64,000 nt of DNA from Diphasiastrum complanatum (GCA_029204225.1 CM055092.1:73878857-73942856), one strand, 5' to 3'; counted from the stretch's first letter, positions 35,441 through 52,245 are shown. Notes: a model not told the origin generated them from the letters alone. Made by a program: numbers and translations.

Positions 35441-37753
35441 ATTATTACTTTTCTCAACAACATTCACTTTCCGTTGACCTCATACATAATTCACAAAGGC
35501 ACTGCCACAAATATCTTGAATAATAAATGTGATAGTCTGAGATTGGATGCAAGTAAATTAGCTATTTTCAAATCCTAGTTGTCTCAAAATTGTGGCATAA
35601 TGGTTATCTATTCTTTTTCTTACCTCAAAGATATAACCATAATTCAAAGCGCATGCATTAGGGATATTACAAGAATAATATATTATTATTTATACATTTG
35701 TGAATGCTAATGATTATTAATGTTATTGATTATTAGATTATTAATGTTAGTGCTCAATGATGTTGGTGCATCATGCAAGTTGAGAGCCTAAGGATGCATG
35801 CAACAACAACAAAAAAGAGGACTTCAACTTTTTGCTATTTATGATTTGCATCCAAAGCATGGACATGCCTGCAAGGAAAAGCGAGGGACTTGAATTTTTT
35901 TCTATCTAGAATATGAAAGTACATCTAAAGGACCAGGTTCTTGCAATAAAGTCCTCAGCATTGTGGCAAAGCTTTTGTATGCACATATCCTTATGATTTT
36001 ACATATTGATTGTAACGTTTATTTTTGCAGAAACTAGATTCACCCACTTGAACACACATTATTCCCTTTTGCAAGGCAACCCTACAAACTTCAACTATTA
36101 GCAGTTTGCTATGACAGTAACATCTATCATTTACTCACTCCAAACACTCCCATTGTACTAAACCTTAGCATTTTATTCAAGAAAAAATGATAAACTACCT
36201 CAGCTTCATGAAACATTAAAAGCTGGAGAGAATTTTTCACTCTTTCAAACCAATCTTTTTATATAGCAGCATTGTTTGGATAAATCTTAAGAAATTATCA
36301 TGCTTCCAAATTGTTTCCAAAAAATCTAACTATTTCTAATTTCTAGCTGAAGCCCCAGGCTTTGTTGTTAAGTTAGTAAAAACTACATCAACAATGGACC
36401 TTCATATACAAAATTGGATGAACACATCAGTATAAAAGTCCAATGTTTAATTTGATTACCTACCATGCTGTTGGAAGAAATCCGCCAATATCTATACAAG
36501 CAGGCAACAGAACAAAGCTGGACTTTTACATCCCACCTTGAAGCTTCGAATCCCTCGGCACCCACAAGGATCTCCTGTTTCTTAAAACTCACACATCGAC
36601 AAAGGAACTACCCCCACATGACAATATGCAAAGAAATATGTCTTATAAGTTACCACAAAGCACAAACTGTAAGGCACACCAGACAATGAATCTTTCCATA
36701 TCATTAAACTCTAGAATACAGTTTAAATATTAATAACTCAATTTGATTGAATTATACCACCCAAAACAAGGGCACTTCAATAAAATAGATCTCATGTGCA
36801 TGCTGAGCATCTTCAGGTATCAATATGCTCCACCTTCAAGGCAAAACATCTCGAGTAGGAATTTTGGAAAATCCATTGGAAGAATGCACTGCTAAGCTTA
36901 TTATTGTAATAAGTTTCAGCTGTCCCATAAAATGTCTTCATGTAATGAACCAGAAAGTACACTTCGCCACAACCCTCACACAAAAGCAGAGTAATTTTTG
37001 CCTCCCTGCTTACATTCGTCAAGTGTCAGGATGTCCTTTGATATTTTCCGAAGCAGTACTTTCTAATCACTGTCATAGGTATAACCCCCAACTTATTCCA
37101 ACAATACAGTATGATCCACCACAGCCTGATTCATACAGAGCAAAAATCTTCTGATCTATACTTCTCACTACCTGCAACAGAAATTAAACCCCTTAATGAA
37201 TCGAATAATCCATGCAGCTTGCTATAATTTGGATGCATGCACTATGTGTAGTAACAACACAAACGTACACATAACCACTTTCTTGGAGAGCTTTGACAAA
37301 CAGTCAAGGTATCTAAGAAAAGACCTTCTCAATGCCCATAATGTGTGAACAGACCCTGTAAAGTACTATTGCACCGTCATTTCAATATTACAAAGCATTT
37401 CTGCATGTCCAAAAGATAATATGCTGTTCTTTCAACCAGTTGGTTCAAAAGCATTTCAGCACCCACCCAACGAAGTAACAAGTCAGCATTTCAGTTGTGG
37501 TAAGACTCTCCAGTTTATCTTCTAGCATTACTGATCAGAGTCAAACGAAAAACTACATATCAAACAAACAATATAAAAAACAAAATCTAAGCATGCAAAG
37601 CTTTCTTATGCTCTCATCAGTACCCAGCATAAGTTGCCATCAGGAGAATCTGGACTCTCTTGCATAGACATAGAGCTATTCAGCATGCACCCAACAAAGT
37701 AGCACTTCAGTAGTTCAGTTTTGGCCAAAACTCTCCACTTGTGTTTGCTCGCG
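35441..37753. other. No recognisable gene; PPR gene 3' flank
   Basis: AT-rich sequence with short frames only. The last few hundred bases are presumably the PPR 3' UTR: 37450-37560 and 37660-37750 share an imperfect repeat (caacgaagtaac.agtcagcatttcag / caacaaagtagcacttcag). Confidence 0.45.
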
Positions 37754-40700
37754 TTACCAATAGTCTCCACAAGAACATGAACCATTTTCAAAGTGATGAA
37801 AACGTCTGGCATCCCTCACAACCATGACTCGTCCAACAATTTTTGAGATAAACTTTATGGATGTATGGCAGTCACCACACACTCGAAGATTCTTCACAAC
37901 GTGGAGAGGAGTACCCGGAGGTGTACTAATTAATCCAAAAGCTATAGCCAGTCTCTCACTGTGGTAACATGAGAACACCTTACCTTTATTCTCTAAGGCA
38001 TCCATAAATCCACCTGTTTCAGGTAGATAACCTGCCTTTTTCATCTCTGCAGACAAGCTTTTCAGTTCTGCATGCACTTGAAAAATTTGTGGATGTGATC
38101 CATCATTTGCAGAAAATCTATGAACATGATCATGCACCTCAATCCAGGAGCACCCAGGTGGCTTATGCACTTGCCTATTTATCCTCAGTCGATGAATTCC
38201 ATCTCCTCTCTCCCACATTCCAGCACCAGCATAGAGATTAGATAGTAATACATAGCCCGACGCACAATCAGGATCTAACTTTAAAGCTCTTTCTGCAATA
38301 CGTTCACCCATCTCCACATTGCCATGAATTTTGCATGCAGCCAGCAAGGTACTCCATACAGTGGCATTGCATTCACGTGGCATATTTTTTATCATGTTCT
38401 CTGCCTCAAGCAGGTAGCCAACACGGCCAAGAAGGTCAATCATGCAGACAAAATGCTCAACAGTTGGTGATACACCATAAATAGGGGTCAGGCATTCGAA
38501 GTAATAATGCCCTTCATTTACCAGGCATGCATGGCTACAAGCTGAGAAAATACAAACAAAAGTTACATCACTCACTTCCATACATTCTTGGCACATCTGA
38601 TTGAAGAGTTGAATTGCTTCCTTGCCACGGCCATGTATAGCAAAAGCCCCAATCATGGCAGTCCAAGAGACACAATCACAATTACGCGAAGTGATGAAAG
38701 CTCTATAAGCTTCTTCTATGCTCCCACATTTGCTGTACATATCAATCAAACAACTTATCACAAAATCATCTACCTTGAATCCACTTTGAAGAATCTTTGC
38801 ATGGACACGCCTTCCCTCCTTCAATGCTGCTACACTTGCACATGCATTGAGTATGCATGCATAGGTGACATTGTCTGGCTCTATTTGTTGCAAATGCATC
38901 TGCCGATAAAGCTCTAGAGCCCTTTCTCCAAATCCACACTTGGTAAACCCCTGAATCATGGCATTCCAGCAGACCACGCCACACAAATGACCAATGTTAA
39001 ATGATCTGCATGCTTCTTCTATGCTGTCACATTTAGCGTACATGTCAACAAGGGCAGACCGAACAAAGTCATCCAATTCAAATCCATTACGAAGGATTTG
39101 TAAATGGATATATCTACCCTCTTCCAATGCAGCAATGCTGGCACATGCATTGAGAACACCCACAAAAGTCACCTTGTCTGGCTCAATGTGGTGCAACTGC
39201 ATATGAAAATATAACTGCAATGCCTTATCCCCCTGTCCACATTTTGCATAAGCAAAGATCATAGCAGTCCAACAGACCCTATCATGAGTATGCATGTTCT
39301 CAAATACTCGTCGTGCTTCCTCTATGCTCCCACATTTGGCATACATGTCAATAAGGGCAGTCTCAACAAAGTCATCTGATATACACCCACTTGAAAGAAC
39401 TTGCACATGAATACGCATGCCTTCATCCAGTGCCAAAACAGAGGAACATGCATTTAGAGCACACACAAATGTAACGGTGCTTGGCTCCACCCCCTCCAAT
39501 TGCATCTGTCGAAAAAATTCCAGTGCTATACTCCCTTGTCCACACTTCACACAAGCCCCTATTATGGAAGTCCAGCAGATGACATCACGATTAGGCAAGC
39601 TTTTGAATACCCTGCCCGCATCGTCTAAGCTCCCACATTTGGCATACATGTCAATGAGAGCACTCCCAACAGAAGGATTTGATTGAAATTCACATCGAAT
39701 TATCTCAATATGCACATGTCTGCCCTCTTCTAGTGCTGCTAATCTACCACATGCATCCAAAACCCTTGAAAAGGTGAATGTATCTGGTTTAACAGCTTCC
39801 TCCTTCATTTTTCTGAAGAGTTTGATCACCTTCAAATACTGCCTGTCTTTGATGTGCTGTCCTAAGATTGCATTCCAAGAGAAGACACTTCTCTGCACTG
39901 CACCTGCTGCCAGCAAAGCCAGTTCTCTTTTTACCCATTTAGGGTTCGACCTTTTATCAAGCCACAGGGCCTCTTTTGTATGCTTGTGTTTAAAGTCAGG
40001 ATAGCAGAGATTTCTCTGGGCTTTAAAAACATCAGTGTCAAGCTAGTCAGATACTTAGACTGCAGTCTAGAAAACTCAACCCGCACACTAGCCAAGCTAT
40101 TGCAAACTTGAGAATAGATGACACAAGCTCATATTTGAACAACATTACTTAAAAATCTTATTAAATAAGTATTAAGAACAAGCTGGCAGTGAGAGATTGA
40201 ACCAATCTTCGAATAAAAATAATCAGCGTTTGATTGAACCGCAGGCATAGACCTCACCTTATCAAACCTATGATCCCACCACTGAGACGGATCTGAAAAA
40301 AACTCCTGCCAAAGTCTTTCAACGCTCTCTTCCTCAACTGCCACAAATACAGGCCAAAAATTTTGAGCACTTTGAAAACAAGTAGTAGATTTGTCATGGA
40401 GCATACACATAAATAGGGACAAAAACTGGACATTTTAGGGATGAGATTCAAAGAACTACTCAAAAATTTGAAAACAAGATATGGTTAGTTGCTGCAGTAC
40501 AAACAATAAGATGAGAAACCATTAAGGCTTTAAGCATTGCACACATAATCCAATTTGTAATGTCTTAAGAAGCCATAGTGATAGACTTCGAACACCGAGC
40601 TGCGTGAAACTCTCAACACTAAGGATGAATGAAATAATAACACCGCTAAGATGAGAGTACCTGAGGAGGGATGACCCTTGGGAAATTGCAAATGAACTGC

Positions 40701-40913
40701 GAGACAAGAAAGCTCATCCTTTCCAGAAAGCCTGCTCCTGATACTGCTGTCGCTGCTGCGCGAGAGAGCACCAAAAGTTGGGGTGAGATGGCGTTGGTGG
40801 CATGAAGACTTGGCCGCAATGCGAGAGCATGGCTTGCCAACAAGCACATGCCTATCATAGTTCGTATTCAGATGAGCTGAAAGGTGGAGAAGGTCTGGCG
40901 AAGTGACTCCCAT
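37754..40913 (-). CDS. PPR protein, PLS-E-DYW type, with N-terminal PDF-like motif (three exons)
   Basis: Proposed exons, in transcript order: 40913-40661, 40337-40258 and 40015-37754. GT-AG introns (323 and 242 nt) join in phase and give 864 residues. Exon 1 is Ser/Arg/His-rich, as in organellar transit peptides. Exons 2 and 3 together encode DPSQWWDHRFDK and YPDFKHKHTKEALWL, matching the PDF motif known from plant organellar ssDNA-binding OSB proteins. Then follow about five PLS triplets with near-uniform text (DMYAKCGSIEEA, LNACASVAALEEG), E/E+ motifs, a PG box (PPGCSWIEVH) and a complete DYW deaminase domain. The DYW domain has zinc ligands in HSE and CGDCH and ends CSCGDYW. The family performs C-to-U RNA editing in mitochondria or plastids; the DYW end is the classical C-to-U type. 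The third-exon frame has no ATG for 33 codons upstream of the repeats, so upstream exons are required. No stops or frameshifts. Confidence 0.85.
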
Positions 40914-40940
40914 CTCATCTCATCTCATCTCATCTCATCT
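40911..40940 (-). repeat. (ATGAG)6 array at the PPR start codon
   Basis: Six catct units on the plus strand read AGATG repeated on the minus strand. The last ATG (40913) begins the proposed coding region. The four ATGs furthest upstream each read ATG AGA TGA, i.e. Met-Arg-stop, and the fifth opens an out-of-frame overlap. Confidence 0.85.
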
Positions 40941-40942
40941 CT

Positions 40943-45403
<4,461 letters not shown>

Positions 45404-45899
45404 TGCTACATCTTACAAACTTCATGGTTCCCTTATTTTCTTTCGTTTTTCAACCCAAAGACCCTAACCTCGCTTTAGGCCCTTTTAGCACTTGTATTAT
45501 CTAAGCCACCTCTTTGAATTTGTATCAAGATCTACTTATGGGACAAATGCATGATCCACAAGTCTCAATTGGTATCTAACATCGACTTTGCAAAGATGTT
45601 GGCGTTGTCTTACAAAGTGCTTATGGGACTACATGCCATATCTTAGCAAGCGACACATGCCAATTATGAGTATTTTTTTCAATGAAAGTCACCCTACCCT
45701 AATTCTACCTTAAAATAATGCAAAACAAAAACAATCACGAATTGAATTATCTACATGTGCCTAGTAAAAACTAAATTCAATTTTGAACATAAAAGATATT
45801 TATGTAATTATTAATTTACACCATGCAATGCAATGATATTTAATCATCTTCATCACATTTTTTAAATAAATTCATTCAAATAGAAAAACTTGGATGCAT

Positions 45900-46355
45900 T
45901 GTTGGATTACTATAAGGAAAAGCTCCTCAAGATCCTGCTTACAAGACTAACACAATAAAAAGCACACAATGGAGAAACCACCCAACCAAGTAAAAGCAAC
46001 TAATCAATTCTAAAAGCTTCATCCCCAAGCCAAGGAATACGAAGCACGAAAGTAGAGTGAGAGCCTGGCAATGATCAACCATAAGATGAGGTAGTAGGAC
46101 GAGTTTAGCCTCCTTATATAGAGCCTAGAACCACCTGTGCACTTAGTCATGCAAGGTTCTAAATCCCCTATACATAGATCCATCTAGAATAGAGTCTCCA
46201 TGCATGGATCCTTTATTCATATAATTGCTATTGATAACTCTACACATGCATACACTATCCCAAACCTTGTACTAACTCCATTCAGTGTGTTTTGGGCCTC
46301 ACAAGGATATTATTTACTTTCGGGTCACGTCCAGTATGACGTGGCATAACTAACA
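45900..46355 (-). mobile_element. LTR-like sequence, minus orientation
   Basis: TGTTGGATTAC...CATAACTAACA on the plus strand. It is the inverse of 51471-51977, sharing the ends, cttgtaagcaggatct, the TATA region (tatatagag) and ggacgtgac. The flanks do not form a target duplication. Confidence 0.65.
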
Positions 46356-46440
46356 GCAGATACTTCCTAGGTCGTGGCTAATCTGCCACTCTTGTAATTC
46401 CCTGATTAGTTGTAGATGTATAATCACTCTAATCTTAGGT

Positions 46441-48270
46441 TTACATAGAGAGACCGTACTTACTGGATAATACTTGACATATATCAGAACATGATACACA
46501 GAGTGTAACTAAGAGAAGAGACACTGAAGAAGTCTGATGCACCAGCTCCAAAATCTTTGTCGTTCTGTAGGAATCTTTGACGAATGGTGTGCGTGACATC
46601 TTGCCTTTCAAACATGCATCACAGGTGGTCGAACTGGTTGCATTCGAGATGTTGACTCCTGTTATTGCTCCAGGATGACTTGCCTGGTAGAGTGTCATTG
46701 AGTTCATGTGGCAGAGTCTTCTATGCCACAGAGTGTCTGACGAGTCGTCATGGGTCTGATGCATCTGATCTTCAGGTAGGCACACCTTTAGATGATATAG
46801 GTTGCCCTTCCTTCTGCCTTGAGTAATGAGAGTGCTGGTGCTGGCATCAATCACGTTGCATGCTTTGTTAGAAAACATCACACGCATCTCTGCATCTGCT
46901 ATTCTTGCTACAGAAAGCAAGTCTTGCTGCAGAGTTGGCATGAACAAAACGTCTTCGAGTCGTTTGTCTTTGTCGTTGGTGTTGAGCCAGAGTGAACCAA
47001 TACCGTTCACTTGATGTCTGGATCCATCTCCAAGAATTATGAATCTTGAGGGATCTGCACTTTTGAAATCAGACATGATTCATCTTGATGTCACAAAGTG
47101 CGAGGTGGCTCCTGAATCTAGGATCACCTCGTGTGTGTCAGACGTTCATGCTGCACACACATCTTCACAGATGTAGGCAGTTGAACAATTTTTGTTCATT
47201 CTTTCTTCACCCATCTTCGAGCTCTCGGGCTCCTCAACATAGGAAGAACTATTATTGTTCTCCTGTCTGTTCTGTGCCAATCTGTTTCTCGGGTTTTGGC
47301 GGCAATCCATGGCTGCATGACCCTTCTTATGGTAATGGATACACTGAATCTTGGGATTGAGCCAGCAGGCATCTACTGTATGCCCGTCTCTTCTGCATCT
47401 CGTGCATGTCTTCTTGTCTGCATCTTGTCGTTTTGACCTCCCTTTGGTCTTCCAGTTGCTTTTGGTGGTCACCTTTGCTTGCTGGTCACGATCATGTCTC
47501 TTATTCGACTCCCTCTTAGGCTTGAACTGTTTCTTTGATTTTTCTCTATTGCCGTAGAGTGCCTGGTCAGAACCATCTTTGTGATCAAGATGCTCTATGG
47601 CCTCGACTTCCTCTCGAATCTCGACAATCGATTTTTCGAGGTTCGTGGTAGGATCTTTCGCGAGCAGGGTTCATGTCATCTGGAAAGATCTAGATAAGGC
47701 TCTCAACAGATACGTGAGCTGCTTCTCAGCTGATACTGCATTCTCTGCTCCTGAATTGTGTAGTGATAGAAACAGATCCCTCATCTTTCTCACGAAAGAG
47801 GTGAGGTCTTTTCCATCCCATTGCAGATTTGTCAGCTAATCTTCCAACATCATAATCTGACTTTTTGATTTCGTCTGAAATCTTGTGAGCAGTGCATCCC
47901 ACATCTCCTTAGCTTTGGAGAGTGTAGCCAGGTCAAGTGTAAGTCTATCTTCGATGGAAGATGATAGCAAGGTTACTGCCTTGTCGTTTTTCTCCCTCCA
48001 TTCGCGTAGCTCCTTTCCTGTTGTCGTAGGCATTTCTTCTATGACATCCACCTAGGAGAAGAGTCCTTCGCCCTTGAGTATCAAAGATGTCTTAACTTTC
48101 CAGGCTAGAAAGTTAGATCTTGAAGAACTAAGCATAGTGCAGATCTTGCTCTGCATGCTACTGATTGAAGCCATTGCTTCTTGAAGTCTGTTTTCTTGTT
48201 GATGGTTGATTGTCTGAATGCTTGGCCTCCTGGATTTGCTAGCTTCTTGGCTATGTCAGAATATGGCAGG
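46441..48270 (-). pseudogene. Copia gag-protease-integrase relic C
   Basis: Reading the minus strand from right to left: gag text near 48317-47836 (LTLDLATLSKAKEMWDALLTRF) with stops, then two CCHC knuckles (CTRCRRDGHTVDAC and the altered CIHYHKKGHAAMDC) near 47300-47420. The protease motif ILDSGATSHF lies near 47115. GAG-pre-integrase LWHRRLCHMN and CDACLKGKMSRTPF lie within 46441-47076. It ends at the beginning of integrase; RT and RNase H are gone. Stops and frame changes separate the blocks. Confidence 0.85.
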
Positions 48271-48273
48271 GTG

Positions 48274-48380
48274 GCTCTGATACCACTGATGAGAATCGTG
48301 AGATGCTCTGATACCACTGATGAAAATCGTGAGATGCTTTGATACCACTGATGAGAATCGTAAGATGTTCTGTAATGAAT
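48274..48380 (-). repeat. Triplicated Copia primer-binding site
   Basis: gctctgatacca occurs at 48274, 48305 and (gctttgatacca) 48336, exactly 31 bases apart. A fourth decayed unit, gttctgtaatg, lies at 48367. Each unit carries the complement of TGGTATCAGAGC plus the preceding leader/LTR-end bases ctgatgagaatcg. Confidence 0.85.
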
Positions 48381-48507
48381 CTAGGGGAGAAAATTCACGA
48401 AATAGTCGCGACTCTCTTTCAAGATTCGGATGGAGTTCAGATGCGTTCGTTGGGCACTGCCAGCTGAAACACTCCTACATGTCAAAATATTGGAAAAATC
48501 TATCTAA

Positions 48508-49092
48508 TGTTGTGAGTAGGGGTCCTAAAAATGCCAAAGATGAATTAAGCTCTTTTGGCTTAGTAAAGACCCATCTTAGAATAAAATTTCAAGGTAGGTA
48601 GAAGTAGAAACTTGAGCTACCATAGGAATTGCCATTTGTACTTTACATGCCACATTTACTGCATGAAAAGACTAGGTGGCACAATCAGACATAGTGAGGT
48701 GGCTTGAATAAGTCTAGATAGCTTGAGAGGTGGATTCACAACTCCAATTCAACTCAAAGAAGGAAAGGAGTCCATGGATCTATATATATGTGATGTACTC
48801 TCATTGAGAAGATGATGAAATTTGTATGAATTGCAAATTTGGAGACAAGCTCTTTGTGCCCTCTCTATCTACACGAGTTTTTTACTTTCTATTTTCTCTC
48901 TCTAGCCGAGTTGAGGCATTTATTATGCTTAGTCTTATGTTTTGTTGACAGATCTTGCTTGTAACACAATAATATTTCTTGTATGATCAGCTTTCCTATT
49001 GACAACCAATGCTAGTCTGATCTTTATGGTATTATTGGGCTTAGGAGATCAAAAGTACATGTGTTGGGCGTCCCACACGTGTGAATTCAGCA
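48508..49092 (+). mobile_element. Probable 5' LTR of a plus-strand Copia relic
   Basis: Starts near tgttgtgagtagg and ends ...gaattcagca right before a PBS. It has a TATA-like tctatatatatgtg near 48780. The start is approximate. Confidence 0.6.
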
Positions 49093-49104
49093 TGGTATCA
49101 GAGC
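49093..49104 (+). other. Copia-type primer-binding site
   Basis: TGGTATCAGAGC directly after the LTR end CA. Confidence 0.75.
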
Positions 49105-49609
49105 CTATCTAAGATTTACAAGCAAATCTAATCAAAAAGTTTGCAGATTTGATCAGATTTCAAGCTAGGAATTGTCTAGATTCTGCTTTCTAGCTAGTTC
49201 GCAGTATCCCACTGCACACCAACCCCATCCATTCCTCCCCTATTCTTCAAATCACTTCTCCTATCCACAGCCTTATCCGTCTATCCATCACCTCCCCGAT
49301 CTCATCAATTGTTATAACTCTCATCATTTCTTCCATCGTATCTCCCATCGCTACTCTCGCCATCACCACATCATCCCTCCTTATTGTCACTGTTTCATTA
49401 ACCTCTTTTCCCATTTGCCCCACATTCATTCCCACCATCACAACTCTAACCACCCCCATTGTCACCCATGTTGTGGCGCCATCTCCACCACCACTGTTCC
49501 ACCTATGACCACCATCTCCATCACCACCCCACTTCCACCCCCCATCGTAGCTTTGCCACCTTCAGCCAGCTGGGACACTCATACACTGGGTTGTTGGACT
49601 AGCCTAATG

Positions 49610-49955
49610 GATTTCTAGCAACAGCTCCACCAGATGCTCGATGAACGAGCCACTGAGTAGTATAGCAACCAATTGGTGGTAGAGCAAACGCTGCAGACCT
49701 TGACTGATTAGGTTGCACAATTGAAAAGAGAACAAGAAAAAGAGAGGATAGAGAGCCAGACACAGGCCCGGGACTAGCTAAAAGAAGAAGAATTTGCGGC
49801 TCAGCAACACACATAGCTCATGTCCAAACTTCAGACCGGACTCTACAAGAAAAGATCGCACAACAAACGTACCAATCTGACCGCCAACACTTGGTGCTGA
49901 AATAGACAACATTGGAACAGAAGCATGAATCTCTCAAAGCCAACGAGAGATCACT
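49610..49955 (+). pseudogene. Gln-rich coiled-coil gag-like relic
   Basis: A plus-strand frame from about 49619 reads HQMLDERATE, QLVVEQTLQTLTD, LKREQEKERIESQTQARD and LKEEEFAAQQHT, a long charged helix as in some retroelement Gag N-termini. It is broken by four TAG codons and a frame change near 49840, after which a fifth TAG follows. All five TAGs lie in Gln-rich helical context. It follows the PBS at 49093 and is cut by the LTR at 49960. The exact family is uncertain. Confidence 0.5.
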
Positions 49956-49959
49956 CAAG

Positions 49960-51105
49960 TGTTGAATTATTTTGTTTCTTACCAATCGTCTAATCGGTTT
50001 TAATCTTAGTGTGGGACAACCCTAAATGAGATTTAAGGGCACCTTCTCCTTTTTTGCGTTTTTTGCAAAAAAATCCGATAGTGTCGCCTGTGGCTGTTTT
50101 AGTTCATTTTTGCAGAGCTACAATTTTGGTTCATTTATGCAGACAAAACATTTACGACCAGTTTCACCACTTATCAACAATCAATGACAAGGATCGGATG
50201 GATGCCAGCTGATCATCAGCCAACTGGCGATCACAATTCATGACCTAATTTCTTAGTATAAATAGTTGTTCATATTCATACAGTTTTATGATCATCATAA
50301 GTTGAAGTTATCAGAAGAAGCATTTGAATAGTTAGCTCTCTCTCTTAAGCCTGCAAGCTTGAATACTCTCTTAATCCGATAGTGTCGCCTGTGGATGTTT
50401 TAGTTCATTTTTGCAGAGCTACAATTTTGGTTCATTTATGCAGACAAAACATTTACGACCAGTTTCACCACTTATCAAAAATCAATGACAAGGATCGGAT
50501 CGATGCCAGCTGATCATCAGCCAACTGGCGATCACAATTCATGACCTAATTTCTTAGTATAAATAGTTGTTCATATTCATACAGTTTTATGATCATCATA
50601 AGTTGAAGTTATCAGAAGAAGCATTTGAATAGTTAGCTCTCTCTCTTAAGCCTGCAAGCTTGAATACTCCTGAGCATTCTAGCTCACTTCTTAGAGTTGT
50701 TTTAGAGATTGCTATTGCGCCAATGCTTATCAGCATTGCACTTAGTTCAAACTTTCATTTTAGTCGCTCAGATATAAAATAGAGTACGCGGCTTCGATCT
50801 GCAACTTATTGTACTCATTTACTTCTGTTACGTTTTCATGCTGAATCAATACTATCTTTCATTGCATTCAGTTTTCATCTCAGAATGTATGCGTTTCTAT
50901 ATTTCTTCGCGACTAATTCGCGAACAAATTTGCGACTAATTAATTGTCTGATGATTTTTTATGCTTAATTGTTTGGCTACGTAATCATTGTAGTCCTAGC
51001 GATTCCAAAGTTAGTTATTATAAGTTCAAACGTGATTTCTATCACTATTGTTTTGTTTGAATTTGATAAGCGTAGTCATGCATTGGAAAGATGAAGATAG
51101 TTTAT
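49960..51105 (+). mobile_element. LTR of the element A family with duplicated promoter segment
   Basis: Starts TGTTGAATTATTTTG and follows the LTRs at 5 and 4811 (taatcggttttaat, ccctaaatgagatttaagg, agcgattccaaagttagtta, gtagtcatgcattggaa). The final 30-40 bases diverge, and no internal region or PBS follows, so it is a solo or truncated LTR. A 301-bp direct tandem duplication covers 50072-50372 and 50373-50669, with about three differences. Each unit has its own TATAAATA (50257 and 50558). Confidence 0.8.
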
Positions 51106-51470
51106 TCCGCCATGCACGAAAAGTAGGATCAAAGATAAACCAAAAACCCGAAGAGAACCAAGAAGATAGGAAGAAGCCTCACCTCTCACCTAAGCCATTC
51201 CACTTCTAGATTTCAACACCAAGATTGACACCCTTGGTAGGCTCAGATCTCATTTAGATCCATAGCTTAACCCCCTCCCCATTGGATCAAATCTCGCTAC
51301 TACACGACAACTCACTCGGTTGGAGATCCAAACCCCGTCTTTGCCATCTTGATCGCACCGATTAGAGAGGCATGGAAAAGGTCCAACATCATATGTGTTA
51401 TGTCCATGACCAGTACATAGGATACAGTATACTCGTAGTCTTGGATACACGGTACTCCAGTGAAACAAGT

Positions 51471-51977
51471 TGTTAGTTATGCCATGTCATATTGGACGTG
51501 ACTTGAAAGTAACTAATATCCTTGTGAGGCCCAGAACACACTAAATAGAGTTTAGACAAGGTATGAGACAGTGTGTGCATGTGTAGAGTTATCAATAGCA
51601 ATTCTATGAATGTGTAGAGTTATCAATATGCATGTGTAGAGTTATCAATAGCATGAATAGTTGGTCCATGCATAGGACTATATTCTAGGTGAATCTATGT
51701 ATAGGCAACATAGGGCTATGCATGGCTATGTGCTCCAGATGCTTTTGGCTCTATATAAGAGGTCCAAACTCGCCCTACTCCTCATCATGGTTCTTGATTC
51801 ATTGTCAGGCTCTCACTCTACATTCATGTTTCTTGTTCCTTGGCTTGGGGGTGAGGCTTCTAGAGATTGATTGGATGCTTCTACTTGGTTGGGTGGTTTC
51901 TCCACAGTGTATTATCCTTTTGTGTTTAGGATTTGTAAGCAGGATCTAAGGAGTTTCCCTTATAATATGGATCAACA
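51471..51977 (+). mobile_element. LTR-like sequence, plus orientation
   Basis: TGTTAGTTATGCC...ATCAACA, the inverse of 45900-46355, with a TATA-like ctctatataagagg near 51750. Inside, atgtgtagagttatcaat is repeated three times (51570-51645). Confidence 0.65.
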
Positions 51978-52047
51978 CCGACATTGTAGATGTCTAAGGC
52001 ATTCCAACCAAACTCATCAAGTGCAGTAGGGTGGAAGCCTCTCCTTG

Positions 52048-52245
52048 CTATTCCTTTCTTGGTGGACATGCTAGATATGGGTGTTCGTACCCATAATCCC
52101 GGCAAAGCAGTATGAAGTTGTCGTGTGGCTTGTTAGGGCATTTAACAATTCGGTGATCCTCTCCACATCCATAACATTTTATGGGAGCTATGAATCTGTT
52201 ACCACGAAGTTGGTTGGCATAGATTGGTATTAACTCTCCATTCAT
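52048..52245 (-). pseudogene. Gag zinc-knuckle relic
   Basis: The minus-strand frame contains CYGCGEDHRIVKC (C-X2-C-X3-H-X4-C) followed by NKP, then a degraded second knuckle CRDYGYEHPYLAC. It is similar in layout to the knuckle of the Gypsy relic at 55340-55460. No more of the element is recognisable. Confidence 0.6.

Noticed and set aside
39755-39916. PPR coding start within the third exon
   Set aside because: The frame has no ATG near 39916 and stays open to 40015, where a splice acceptor in phase joins the PDF-like motif.
40378-40422. ATG at 40422 as PPR start
   Set aside because: The frame MSLFMCMLHDK gives no transit-peptide-like sequence, whereas the acceptor after gtggcag (exon from 40337) joins exon 1 in exact phase. 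Not fully excluded.
49172-49618. 148-codon His/Pro/Ser-rich frame
   Set aside because: Composition-driven reading of a C-rich retroelement leader; no ordered domain or homologous motif is visible.
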